Positions 36,801 through 48,800 of a DNA stretch of 64,000 nt are shown in pieces (positions within the stretch are counted from its first letter, which is position 1; every line of letters starts with the position of its first letter). The translations under genes were made by a program, and so were the position numbers. Under the pieces are notes generated by a model that saw only the letters and a program-made list of their open reading frames with translations, searched no databases and had not been told where the DNA came from. Source of the stretch: Amoebophrya sp. A120 (lineage: Eukaryota; Sar; Dinophyceae; Syndiniales; Amoebophryaceae); NCBI GenBank assembly GCA_905178155.1, contig CAJINV010000003.1, positions 6,877,612 through 6,941,611 of the forward strand, in the 5' to 3' direction.

Positions 36801-39800
36801 CGCACTTGCCTGCTCTGTAACACACGTGCCTCGCGCCATGCATTTTATGCATTGCGAATTATTTCAACTTTGACGATTTCGATCCTGACACATCCATAGG
36901 ACCTGGGAAAAGTTTATTGACGTTTTCCGAGTCCCAATTTCCATCTGCTGGCGCTGGCTGCGCCTCACAGTGTCCACTGTCTTTGAGAAACTCTCCGGGT
37001 TTCACGGGTGAAGCAAGGGGGGCACCATCGGACTCGACATCCACGTACCCAGCGTAGCATTTTCCGTCGGAACACCATGCTGGACTGTTGGGGTTGGAAG
37101 GGCTTGTCCCCGCAGATGGGTTGCATCCCAGATACTTGCAGTCGCTGGACTGTACGCACCAGAGCGGGGCTATGCCACGAAAAAACTGCCTCACGCTCAC
37201 TGTGATGACTTGGCAGGATCACCTTGTCCTTTTGCGTCAACATTACAAATTTGCTGCACATAACAAGACAGATGAAAGAACTCGGTGCTTTACTCCAAGA
37301 GGGCTGGGGCGGGAGTAAACGGCTAAATAAAATTCCATATCATCTTGCATTTCGAGCACGACACACAGACACGTGTGTTTGGCATTCTCTGGTGCGATGC
37401 TGGCGTCGCTACCACAAGTTCAACACAGTGAGTCAGTTTTTTCTTGCGATAGGGGTGGTCGTCAGTGTAGTAGTCGTAGTAGTGGTTGTGGTTGGGGGTA
37501 TGCCCTCTATCAAATGCAAAAGTGTCTGGGTCTGGAAGATTCTGACACTTGTCATGCACGTTTTGGATGAGCCCTTATGTCTGTGATGCATGCCCTAGCG
37601 GCACAGATTTTTTGAAAGCTTCTTGATGGCTATTCCGCATGACAAATGCCATCTCCGCGTAGCAAGAATTACATTCCCTTTGGTACTCATGCAATACAAA
37701 TTTTTCTGGAATCCAAATGCAGCATCACAAGTTGGATTCTTCCAGACCCAGACATTTTTACATTTGATACCCTCCATGAGGGGACAACACACGTCCACGG
37801 TGCAGGGTGGTTGACCTGGAGGGACTAAGCGGCAGCGAGTCGTCGCGTCCTGCGTAACATCCCGAGACCAATGCGTCAGAATCGCTGCAGACATTTCCTG
37901 GCAGGCCGGGTGCAGTGTCGAGCAAGTCGGAACGTCCCGCGCGGCACAGCAGACCTCCGGCGTGCAGCTGGACGCCGCCTCGCCCGTGCATTTACTTTCG
38001 GGCGACACTACTGCACTGCCATAGGCGGTCTCGCACTGGTTTCCGAGAGAAGAGCTCGCGTCCACGCAGCGCGCGCGGGGTTTCAGTTCGCAGCATTCGC
38101 GGTTCGCGCAGAAACCGGGCCTCCGGCAAGGCGTACCAGCAGGAGCCGGCCGAAACTCCCCCGGAGAAGACCGCTCCTCGTCGACGTGGCGGCTGCAGGC
38201 GGTGTGCCAGTTGAAGGAAGCGTTGTGCCGCGCCTGCATCAACTGCGCAAAACTCCCACAAGTGTCCGGCGGCGTCACGCACGTGCCATTGGCTATGCAT
38301 TGCAAAAGTATCGCACTCGTATAAATGCATTACAAATTTCCTCAGCGTGAGAAATAAAGTTTGTAAATGCAGATTTGCATTGGAAAGAAGATTTGTAATG
38401 CAGGACTTGCATTTATACGAGTACGATACTTTTGCACAGGATATTGGCCGTGGCTCCCCAATTCTCCACCAGGACCGAGCCCACCGCCGCGTCCAGGAAT
38501 GCACAACTGCATTCGGCCACCGCCCGTACGGTTTCCCCACCAGGGGACAGTTTGTACGGGTCCACTCGACACTGCTTGCCGTGGACGCCGCAGAGTAGCC
38601 CGGGGACCGGGCGCGCGTCCGGGAGGACCCCCGCGGCGGCATCGGTGTCGCTGTTGAAGTGCACGTCTTGCTCTTCTTGTTCGCACGGCGACCGACACGT
38701 CTCGCGGCCCGTGGTCGGAATCCGCACGTGCAGAAAGCCGGGTCCACAGGCGCAGCGGTAACCCCCGGGGCGGTCTTGCCGCGGAACGCAGGCGTTTATG
38801 TGGGAGTAGTCCTGCCCAGATCGCGCGTCGAATTCGCCGCACGGGTAGTCGGAGCACGGGGCCGGATGGAACCGGATCACACCCCGTCCGGCCGGAATGT
38901 CCGTCGAGCGGTCGGCGGCGACCTCCGTTGTGAGATTCCCGTCCGCCCGCGAGCCCGTCACCAGGTACATCATTCCATCAGGCCCTGCGGCCAGATCCAG
39001 AGGCACAATGTCGGCACCAGCTCCTGAGAACATTGCTCCTTCAACCCCGCCGACACTGGTGACAGTGCCAGCGTCCACCGCGAAATCGTGAAACACCTCC
39101 CAGCCTTCCTCTAGCAGAGTCAGGAACCGGTGCCTCCCGACCACGTGTTCGATCCTCGGTGCTGTTAGTTCTCGCCTGCGTTTTAGGGCCAGCCTCTGCG
39201 GCCCGGGACCTGTCCGACGGTCGCCAGCGACCGCCCGGGCGAAATGAGCTCCTTGTCCATGTGAGGACTCCGTTCTGCTAGTGGTCGGCGCGGTTCTCCT
39301 GCCCCTTTGTGCACGCACGCGAGCCTTCGTCTTCTCATTCTTCCTTTCACGTCGACGCGTGGTCTCTGCAACGGCGCGCGGATCGTGGCCTGCCCGACTG
39401 CCGGCGTGGCGCGAAGTTTTCAGCGAGAGCGTCCTGCGAGCGGGAGGTTGTCGACGAGGACCGTGATTTGCCGCGACAGCACTCCTGGTAGTTGTGCGAC
39501 CTCCTATTTCGCTGTGTGGGACTCTGGTCGTGGCATCGGGGCCAAGAACCCGCTCCCGTTGTTCGTAGCCGGCACGACCCCCAACACTGCCGCCAACAGA
39601 GCAACAACCGCCGACCGGTTCGCTAGAGTACAGACATGCAGCGGCCCTGCTGCTCGTGCGGCCGCTTGCTGCTGCTGCTCTGCCGAAATAACCGCCTCCC
39701 GCTGCCCGCTCCTCTTCGTCTGGGGCTCCCACGGAGTGGAGGTCGCTACGCAGGATGGCGGCCGGGAGCAGGCGACAGGTCGCCCTCGCTGCGAAGGACG

Positions 39801-42800
39801 CTTCCGGTCCGTGATTTTCCCGGCATCGACGATCCGCGAGAAGCCGGCGCTGTCGTGCGTGGCCCGCTGGTATCATGTTCACTTTCGTTCTTCTACTTCT
39901 ATTCGCAACCCAAATCGTCCCGCCCTCATCGTCGTCCCCGGTAGTTTGTCGAACACGACGGGAGGTCGAGCTAGTAGCTGATGACTCGCGTAGAAGTTCT
40001 TGATTCGCGTTCTGCAGCTCGTGATCCTTGTGCGAGGCAGAAGGGATTTGATGTGGACCAAATAGGAGTAGCTCTTCGCACTCGAAAGTTTCCCTTTCGC
40101 GACGAGCAGTGTTGAGGTGGGTACGGAAAGCACTGGAACTGCTCCGCACAACTGGTGTCGTGGACTTGTCGGCAGCGGCGCTACGAAGCCGAACCGCTCC
40201 AGAATCCGAGAACCCGCGGGCGGTTGTCCTACTCCTACTTGCCCCCGCCGGGCGGGTTGCCGTCGTGCTGTGAATTATATGCTCTTCGACTTGATGATCG
40301 TGCGCGGTGCCGCTGCCGATCGGGAACTCGGTCGCGGAAGTGCCAAGCAGTTGCCGGCTATCAAATGTAAATATGTCTGGGTCTGGGATGAAACTTGTGA
40401 TGGGGAAACGCGAATGACATACAATGACTGGAACAGTTGTGCTGGTCGCAGCCAAGCACGACGCGCTTCATCTACAGCGTCCTGGCACGGTGCGCATGCC
40501 TCGCGCGCATTTTTACAAATTGCGTTGTTGAAAAATGTAGATGGCATACAGAAGCTGCGGTTTATTCATGTCCGTCATGCAATTTTATTTGATCTACAAC
40601 CCAGGAGTGCCCTGACAGGTCGAGGTCCCACCTTTCCAGACCCAGACATATTTGCAGTGGATAGCGGCTCCTTGTGGACGATTGCACCTCACGCACCAGG
40701 ACGCAGCATCCATTTTTGCCCTGGTACCAGACCAGGGACCGATGCGGCACGGCGCAGTCTGCAGCGGTAACAGGGACGATTTCTCCAGTATCTGTGACGC
40801 GGTTCGTATCGCAGTAAGCATCGGACTTCCACACGTACCGCAGTCCGCCGTTCTCCGCCGCCGGACCGCCAATCAGCGTTGTCTGGCATAGCTCCGAAGA
40901 TCCATTCGCCACATCGGAGCAGCGTTTCAGCGGGAAGCCATTGTCAGCGTCTGCCTCGAGTTCGACGGGCGTCCACATCAGGGGTCTGATGAAGGAGCGC
41001 TTCTTTGGACCGCCGTCTTCGCCCCCGGTGGCGCAGCTACCCGTGCAGCAGCCACCCGAATATATGCTTCCGTCTATTCGATAATCGTACGCCTCTTTCA
41101 AATTGTAATTTGATTTGAACCACTTGCTATCGCACAGAAAAACCTCCCTCGGACCACCTTTACAAAAAGGCTTGGAGTTGTATATTTGTCACTACGACTC
41201 CTGCACTTATACTGATTATGTATTATTTCCCGTCACCGAAGTGCATTTGCCTACTTTTCAGCACTATCTAAACCTAAAGGTAGACTTAATAAACTTGTAA
41301 GTACATGATGATGATCATACGTAAAGTGGGATTGAGAGACAGAGCTCCGTCTACTTTTATTTTAGTTACGTAATTTTGTTCGGTGCGTTCCTTCCATCTG
41401 GTATCCACAACCCGAGCGGCCCGATGTACCGCGCCGATGGGGCTGGGTAAGGCGTACTGGGCCTCACTACCCTCCTAGAGGCCCAGCACGCCTCCCCACC
41501 ACCTTGCCATAAGGGCAAGACTCCTCAGAACCCCACCACCGGTGGTTGATGTAATATTAGATCCTATCCTCTAAGATAGTCATACTATACACTGCAGTTT
41601 CTGTTTCACAGAGAGGAGCAGAGACAACTTGTTTCTGAGCGATAGCAGCAGTCGCTTGTCCAATCCATGTCAGCATCTTGGTTGTTCAAGCTATTCGTTT
41701 CGATCATGACGCAGCCCGGTTGGTTGTCGCAAATTCTTTCGCATTGACGCTGCGTTTTTGCTCCCATGGGGTTCATCGAAGTTCGTGCGTGTGACATGCC
41801 GAGCTCGAGCCGCGGACATCCACCAGGCCCGACAAGGCGTTTATGGGAGTGTCAGGAGCGAAATCGACAAAGTTGAATTAAGTTGCAATGCTAAACCGAC
41901 CGAAACCACAAACGCAACCGATACGGGACCTTTTCGCATGGTGACAAATACAGTATAAAACCGCGGACCAGTAGTTTTGCTTTTGCCCGCAAATTCAAGC
42001 CGGCGCATGCAAAATTTTGGCAGCACCGAAATCCAGCCTGATATGCTGTTTGGGAAAAGCAGACTCCTTCTGTTATGCTAGTTTACAAGCTCTTGGTCTT
42101 GCTTTGCTATCTCTGCCCTCTAAGCAGGCTTACCATCGACCACGACCGCAATTGCCAACCCTGCAAGACAGGCACTTCGCGTCTCAAGTTGTAGTACACA
42201 CCAGTATTTCATATTTATATAACCTCTGACGATTTCAATCCTGACACTTTCATAATATTGAATTTTGTCTTTCGTGATGTCATTGAAATCTGAAACCGAG
42301 GTGTCTCCAGCCGCGTCTAGCACTGGGGCGGGAAGCTCGACACAGCGGTGGACCGCAAACAGGTCTGCTTGACAAACGGCATTCGGCGATGCGCAGCAGG
42401 TTTCCCGAGTATTTACCAGCGCCTCACCATTGCCGTCCGTATGTTCCGTCGACCCGCACCTTTCCCCCGTTTGGGCGCAAACCTGGTCTCGCGGCCGCTT
42501 CAAGAAACAATTATTTCTTGCGACAGGAATAGTGCCTCTCAGTTTCATTCCTGCGGGGCGAGTGTTTGTCGCTTTGTAGTACACTAGTCTCCCGATATGC
42601 TCATCCAAGGTCTCGTATCCCATGCAGTACTTGCCAGCGGTCTCTGTGGTCGCAGCGTGGAGGCATTGCTTCTCAAGTTCCGCCGAGGACGACGAGCCGT
42701 CTTCGGTACTGCCAGCTGCAAGCGTGTACTCTACCCATTGCGAAAAGTCGTATTCTTGCCACCTGACAAGTTTCTCGCTGTTCACCCGCGCCTGGCACTT

Positions 42801-45800
42801 TTTTTGCACAGTCTTCCCGAAAGTGTCGTCTTCGTTGCGCTGCCAACATGCCCAACGCTCCGTATCGGGGGAGACGGCTGCGTTGTCAAAACTCAGTTCC
42901 GTGAGCATCCCGGGGGAACCGGTCTTCCCGTAGATCACTTCTCCAACGCGGTGCAAGCGAAAGCGGGTAGCGCGCGGGTCCGTAGCCCTGGGGTCGCTAT
43001 CATCTTTAAACCTCCACCACTCGTCGGTCTCCACCTATGGGGGTGTCAGGATCGAAATCGTCAAAGTTGAAATAATCTGTAATGCAAAAAAGCGATACCA
43101 GCTGGAGCCCAGTTTGCAAGTGGCGCATGACAAATTTTGGCAGCATGGAAATCCAATTTGTCATGCTGTTTGTGCAGAGAAGACTGCTTTTGTCATGCTA
43201 TTTGAGCACCTCTACCTCACACCCCAAGCAGGATTATAATCGGCCTCAGTTGCCTGCTCTGCAAGACAGGCACTTTGCGTCTAACATTTTACGCAACATC
43301 ACAAACTATTTCAACTTTGACGATTTCAGTTCTGACGCTTCCATACCACCACAAACCCGAGACACTTTGCATCGGACGCGCACATATCCACTGCAAAAGT
43401 ATCGCACTCGTGGCAATTGCATTTATGCATTACAAATTTCTTTCTCAAGGCAAATCAGCATTACAAATTTAATTTGTAATGTTGGGCTACTTTGTAATGC
43501 AATTAATATTATATAAGACAAAGACGAAGCGGGGGCGGTCGCGGTCAAACGCGGGTCGGGTAAACGCGGGGGGGGCGGTCAAACGCGGGGCGCCCAAACG
43601 GACGCGGTCGCGCCCCGGCAAAATCGCGGTCGTACCCCGGCAGAAACGCGGTCGCGCCCCCAAAAAAACGCCGGACGCCCCCCCAAAACGCGGTCGCGGT
43701 AAAACGCGGGGGCGGTCCCCAGAGGGGCGCTTCGCGGTCGCGCTAATCCCGCCGCGGTCGCGGTTTTGCAATCTTGGCCAAGGCCGGTCGAGGCGGGGGC
43801 GCGGCGCGTTTGGCCGCGATTTGGGGGGGGCGCGACCGCGATTTCGGCGGCGCGTTTGACCGCGATCGACCGCCAAGAAAAGGGCTGAATCGCGGGGCGG
43901 TCAAAGGCGCCGCGGCCAATCCCGGGGCGGTTCAAGGCGCCGCGGCCCATCCCGGCGCGGTCAAAGGCGCTGCGGCCCATCCCGGGGCGGCTCAAGGCGC
44001 CGCGGTCCATCCCGGCGCGGTCAAAGGCGCCGCGGCCAATCCCGGGGCGGCTCAAGGCGCCGCGGTCCATCCCGGCGCGGTCAAAGGCGCCGCGGCCAAT
44101 CCCGGGGCGGCTCAAGGCGCCGCGGTCCATCCCGGCGCGGTCAAAGGCGCCGCGGCCAATCCCGGGGCGGCTCAAGGCGCCGCGGTCCATCCCGGCGCGG
44201 TCAAAGGCGCCGCGGCCAATCCCGGGGCGGCTCAAGGCGCCGCGGTCCATCCCGGCGCGGCGCGTCCCGGGGCGGTCAAAGGCTCCGCGGTTCAGCCCGG
44301 TGCGGTCAGAGACGCCGCGGCGAAACCCGGGCGGCAGCGGAAAAAGGCACGCTGCGCTGTAATGCAAAACGGCCAAAGGTGGCACCACCGCGGCAATCCA
44401 TTGGAAAAGGAGCAGGAAATAGACGCAACCATGGTGAGTGTCGGCGCCGCAACGCCATCGCACAGGCGCTCGCCCTCGATGCATCCCCGTACCTTCCACG
44501 AGAACCTGTTCTGCCCATTTCTGCGTCGCGCTTCCAGTTTTTCTTCTTCCCACCGGCTGACTAGCCGCGCCGGAGGCGCGCACTTTTTGCAGTCCCTTTG
44601 CACAAACCGACTTTGAGCCGTTCTTTCCTACACCGACGAAAGGGAAAGGCGGCTCTCTTTTTTGCACGACCTGCGTTTCTTTTCCGACGTCTTTCTTTCT
44701 GTTCCACGACTTGCTCACCGAACGAGCGCCCTCTACGATTCTGCTGTTTTTGCAGTTAGCGCTGCGACTTTGCTCTGCACGCTCACCGGCTTCTTGCCTT
44801 TTCACATGCTCAGCTTTCAGGCGTACACGTACCGAGGCGGCAGCTTTTGCTGTTTCTCTATCGCGCCTTTCATCTATGCTTTCAACTTTTCCGCGCGTTC
44901 CGCCTCGCGCGTACACACTTCAAACTTTCCTCGGTTACCACAAGTACCCGCTCTTTCTTTTCGCCCCCCCTCATCGAACTTTCCCTCCCCGCACCCCCTC
45001 CCCGCTTCGTCTCTTCTTGGATCACAGTGCCACGCCTAGTTTATACTAGTGCGATGCTTTTGCAGTTCATAGCACAGCCGGTGGGCGACCGCGAAACCGC
45101 CAACGCCATGCAAAGAAGCGGCATGCTCGACGGTTTCGTTCGCCGGGACAACTCTGGTAACGTGCACCCCTAAAACCGGAAGGGGGTGCCCCGAGGCCGC
45201 TTGACAAAAACGGTCGCCCCATTTGGCCGGACTGATGATCCAGCTTCCGAGGTCCGCGAGAGAGCCCGGCACCGGAGTCGTGGTCGTGGTCACTAACTGC
45301 ACGCAGTGGTGCCCGACTTCACGGTTGACCTGGTTAAATAAATGCAGACTCGAGTCGAGGAAAGTCCGTAAGACTCGCCCGCCAGCTTCCGAGTCTACCA
45401 CGTACAACAGCCCATTTACAGCCGTGAGACGCCGGAAGTTACTGCCGGAGGACTCCTGGATAATATTCACGTACGGCACCTTGTGCTCTGCGGGTCCGGT
45501 ACACGACCGATCGCTTGCCCCACCGCTACTGGCCGACCCTAGGGACCGCCGCAGTAGCCGGCGTCGTCCACCCTGAGGCGTCACAACGGGCACCCCGGCG
45601 CTCCGCGGAGGCCGCCACTCCGCTGCGAGGAGAAGATCCTCAAGGGCGTAAGCTTGTAGGGCAGTGGAAAACAGCACAAATAAAGTTTGGCCGTCGTCGG
45701 TCACAAAAAAGTCCTGGGGCCGCTCGGGCTGCGGGTAGAGGGCGCCTGTGGCTGTGCTGGCGGCGGAAGAAAATGCAAACGCGGGGTGCGTTCCATCTTC

Positions 45801-48800
45801 GTACAGCTCCTCGAAAAGCCTGACAGACCAGTGCCCCACCTCGTTGCTCGGCAGCTGGTGGGCGCCTCCCGTAGGTGCCCGCAACCGTTCCGACACGAGG
45901 GCCTTTAGATCATACACACTGAAACCCCCACTGCCATGAAGTACGAACAAACTGGTGCGGGACTGCCGAATCCGGAGCAGGGTATCCGCATGTGTAGCAC
46001 TCCAGCTGATTTCGTTCGCACCACCAGGAAAATCGTACAATTGAAGCCGGTCGGGTTGGAAGTTCACTGGCGACCGGGCTCCCGAGAGCAGGACACTCGC
46101 CGCGGCTGTGTGAAAATTGTACTCGTATACTTTTTCAATGCAGCGCGACGTGGGCGGGTTTCCGTTTGGATTGTATTCCACATGTGAGAGGCTCCAGTGC
46201 TTGACGCACCTGCTCCCCTCATCCTCTCTGTCTGGAGCCCAGAGGAATGCGACACACGCAACGTCGCTCGCACACTTGTCTCTGCAGGTTTCCAAGGTTT
46301 CCGCATCGACTCCAACATCTTCTTTGAGGTTGTCGTCATCGCTAGGTCTACAATAGTGAAGTTCAGGATGATCTATCCACCGGATGCCTGTGTGGTGAAC
46401 TTTTGCGCCGCACCGGCTGCTGGAGCGTGGTTCCGTGTGTGAAAACTGCGAGTGGATCTCACACTTTGTACTACCTGACAGTTGGATCTCGTACGCAACA
46501 CATGTCGGATTCTGCAGGCATTTGTTTTTGCATGCCTCGACATCAAGCGCTTCGAAGTCAGTCTTGTTATGTCGTCCATTCGCGGCGTCTCTAAAACGGC
46601 AAGCTGCGTTTACGCGTTCCTCAAACTCAAAGTTGGCCTTCCCGGCGGCAAAGTTGGAAGGTGCCACGTAGACGCAGCACCCGTTCTTGCCCGAGTCAAA
46701 CTGCAACGAGCGATGAGGGGCCGTGCAATCGGTTAAGGAAAAGGGAGCAATGTCACAGTACGCGTCGGCTTTCCACGCGTACCGCGTTTCATCGTTGTCG
46801 CCGGGCGTCGTCCCAAGCAGAGTTTGCTGGCACTGCCTGCCGGTAGCTCCATCCTGAGCCAGTATCCAGTACAAATGTGTCTGGGTCTGCAGTGACACAA
46901 CTTGTGATGCCATCTTTGGACTCTATCTCTGCACAAAATCTGTATTGAATGAACAGCAAAAGCGGTCTTTTTTTCGCTACGCGAAAGGCAGTTCTCACGC
47001 GGTTTGAGCATCAGAAAGCCGATGCCGAAGTCCTCACAGAATCTGTGATGCTACTGGGGCATGCATCACAGACATCACGGGTCTTCGAAAATAAGAATAT
47101 GCATCACAAACCTCGCACTCTTCCAGACACAGACATATTTGCAATGAATAGCCAGGAAGGAGCTACATCGCTGCATTCGTACTCCTCGAGACGTCCGGGC
47201 ACTCGTTCCGGGCATCCACATGATGGGTTTCGCGAAAGCACGACGCTGTGTATTCGCAGCCACGGCCACCGGGTTACGGATATAAACATCCGTGCGCCAG
47301 TCGTGAGCGACTTTGCGGTCAGCTTGGTCCTCGTGTCGTCGAAAAAGGCAGCACACCGAATCGAAGAGCCCGAACCGTGCTTTTTCGATGAAATAGCAGC
47401 TCTCGTCGCTGTCGCAGCGCTCTTCACAGGCTCGGTAGCCTCTGTGCTCACAATCCCGCCCCATTAGGTCCGATCCGTCTCCATCTAGATCCTCGATGCC
47501 TCGCACGAAGCCCCCCACCCCGATCGCCAAATACTCCACGACACCTTTCGAAGCGTCTAAATTCTCCTGATACTCTTGGCGAACCCCGAACTGAGGCACT
47601 TTTCCGTTTTTGCTGGAAGAGTCGTCGATGCCAGTGCTTGCTGTACCCAGGGGTGTTGCCATTGGCAACAGGGAACATCTGTGCTCCCCCAAGTCGTTCT
47701 TCTGGCAGACGGCGCCCTCCGGTATGCAACAGGGTTCGTCGGTTTTTCGCTCGAGCATCCACGTACCGCAAGGGTCGTTAAACGCACGCGCGCACACGTC
47801 TCTTCGATTCACTTTGCGGTGACACTCGAAATCCCGCTCGCCTTCTGCGACAGCGTCGTCCGAGGGTTCGGGGTCCTGTAAACTTCGAAGCGGGTTTGCT
47901 GTGGTGCGGAGCGGGTCGGTCGCGGCCCCTGCAATCACACTGTACAGGTACTCCATGTGGAGCCAGTACTCGCCGGTGGCTGGATTCATGCGGAAGCCTA
48001 GACAGTACACCTCGCGCATACATTCCCGATGCGCCGCTGCGAACCCGCCGGTGCCCGCTAGGGGGCGGTCACGAGCAAAAGTGTTGCTTCGTGTGAAGAT
48101 CGACGTGGTCGTAGTAGTAGTGTTCCTTCTACCACTTCCAGTTGCAGGGTTTGTTGAAGACGCTCCGCGCCACGGCAACGAAGCCAGGTGGACGCGCGCC
48201 GCAGCTTCGTCGGCCAGGGCGGCATCAGCTCCTGCTGCTGGTATTCCAGCACGTGAGCGCGTCCGGGGCGGGATCGCGCCGTAGAGGGGCAGCCCGTCCT
48301 GGTCCCGGCAGTAACCGCGCGGGCTCCGAAGACTGATAATTCTGTCTCTCTGCACCCGGTGGGGGACAGTCGGACGAAACGCCAATACGCGGGTGTGGTC
48401 GGCCACGGCCGTCCACGCTGCAGGGCAGCGAAGAATCTCGCCAAACGTCCAGTTATGCTTGTCGTCGCCGGTTTTTTGTTTCCACCCGGTGTCCTCCCGA
48501 TGCGCTCTTTTCGGGTTGCACTTTTTCTCCGCCGCATTGTATCGAAAGGCAACGCATCCTAGGTTGCGGTAGCTATGACACAAAATTGCGCACGCGTCGA
48601 AGCTCGGGACATTTTCAATCACCGCAATTCCATCGACGCTCAAGTCCGCGCCCTTCGCTTTGATGCCACTCATTTCGCCGCAATGCAAGGAGACTCGGTC
48701 TTCGAACTGCAAAACGTCTGATGGCCGCGACGCCAGCGCAGTGGACGATAGTTTTCCCGAATGTGTTTCCCTCGCCTCATCTACGGAGACTACTCGGTCC

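Noticed and set aside
27029-38443. Repeated 20-25 bp motifs as a CRISPR array
   Set aside because: The motifs are paired inverted tips of dispersed elements in a eukaryotic gene, with no regular repeat-spacer layout.
43579-44916. Long open frames on both strands (445 residues minus, 280 residues plus)
   Set aside because: They come from a GC-rich 60-bp array whose period is divisible by three, lying inside introner 10; openness on both strands is expected and is not evidence of a gene.
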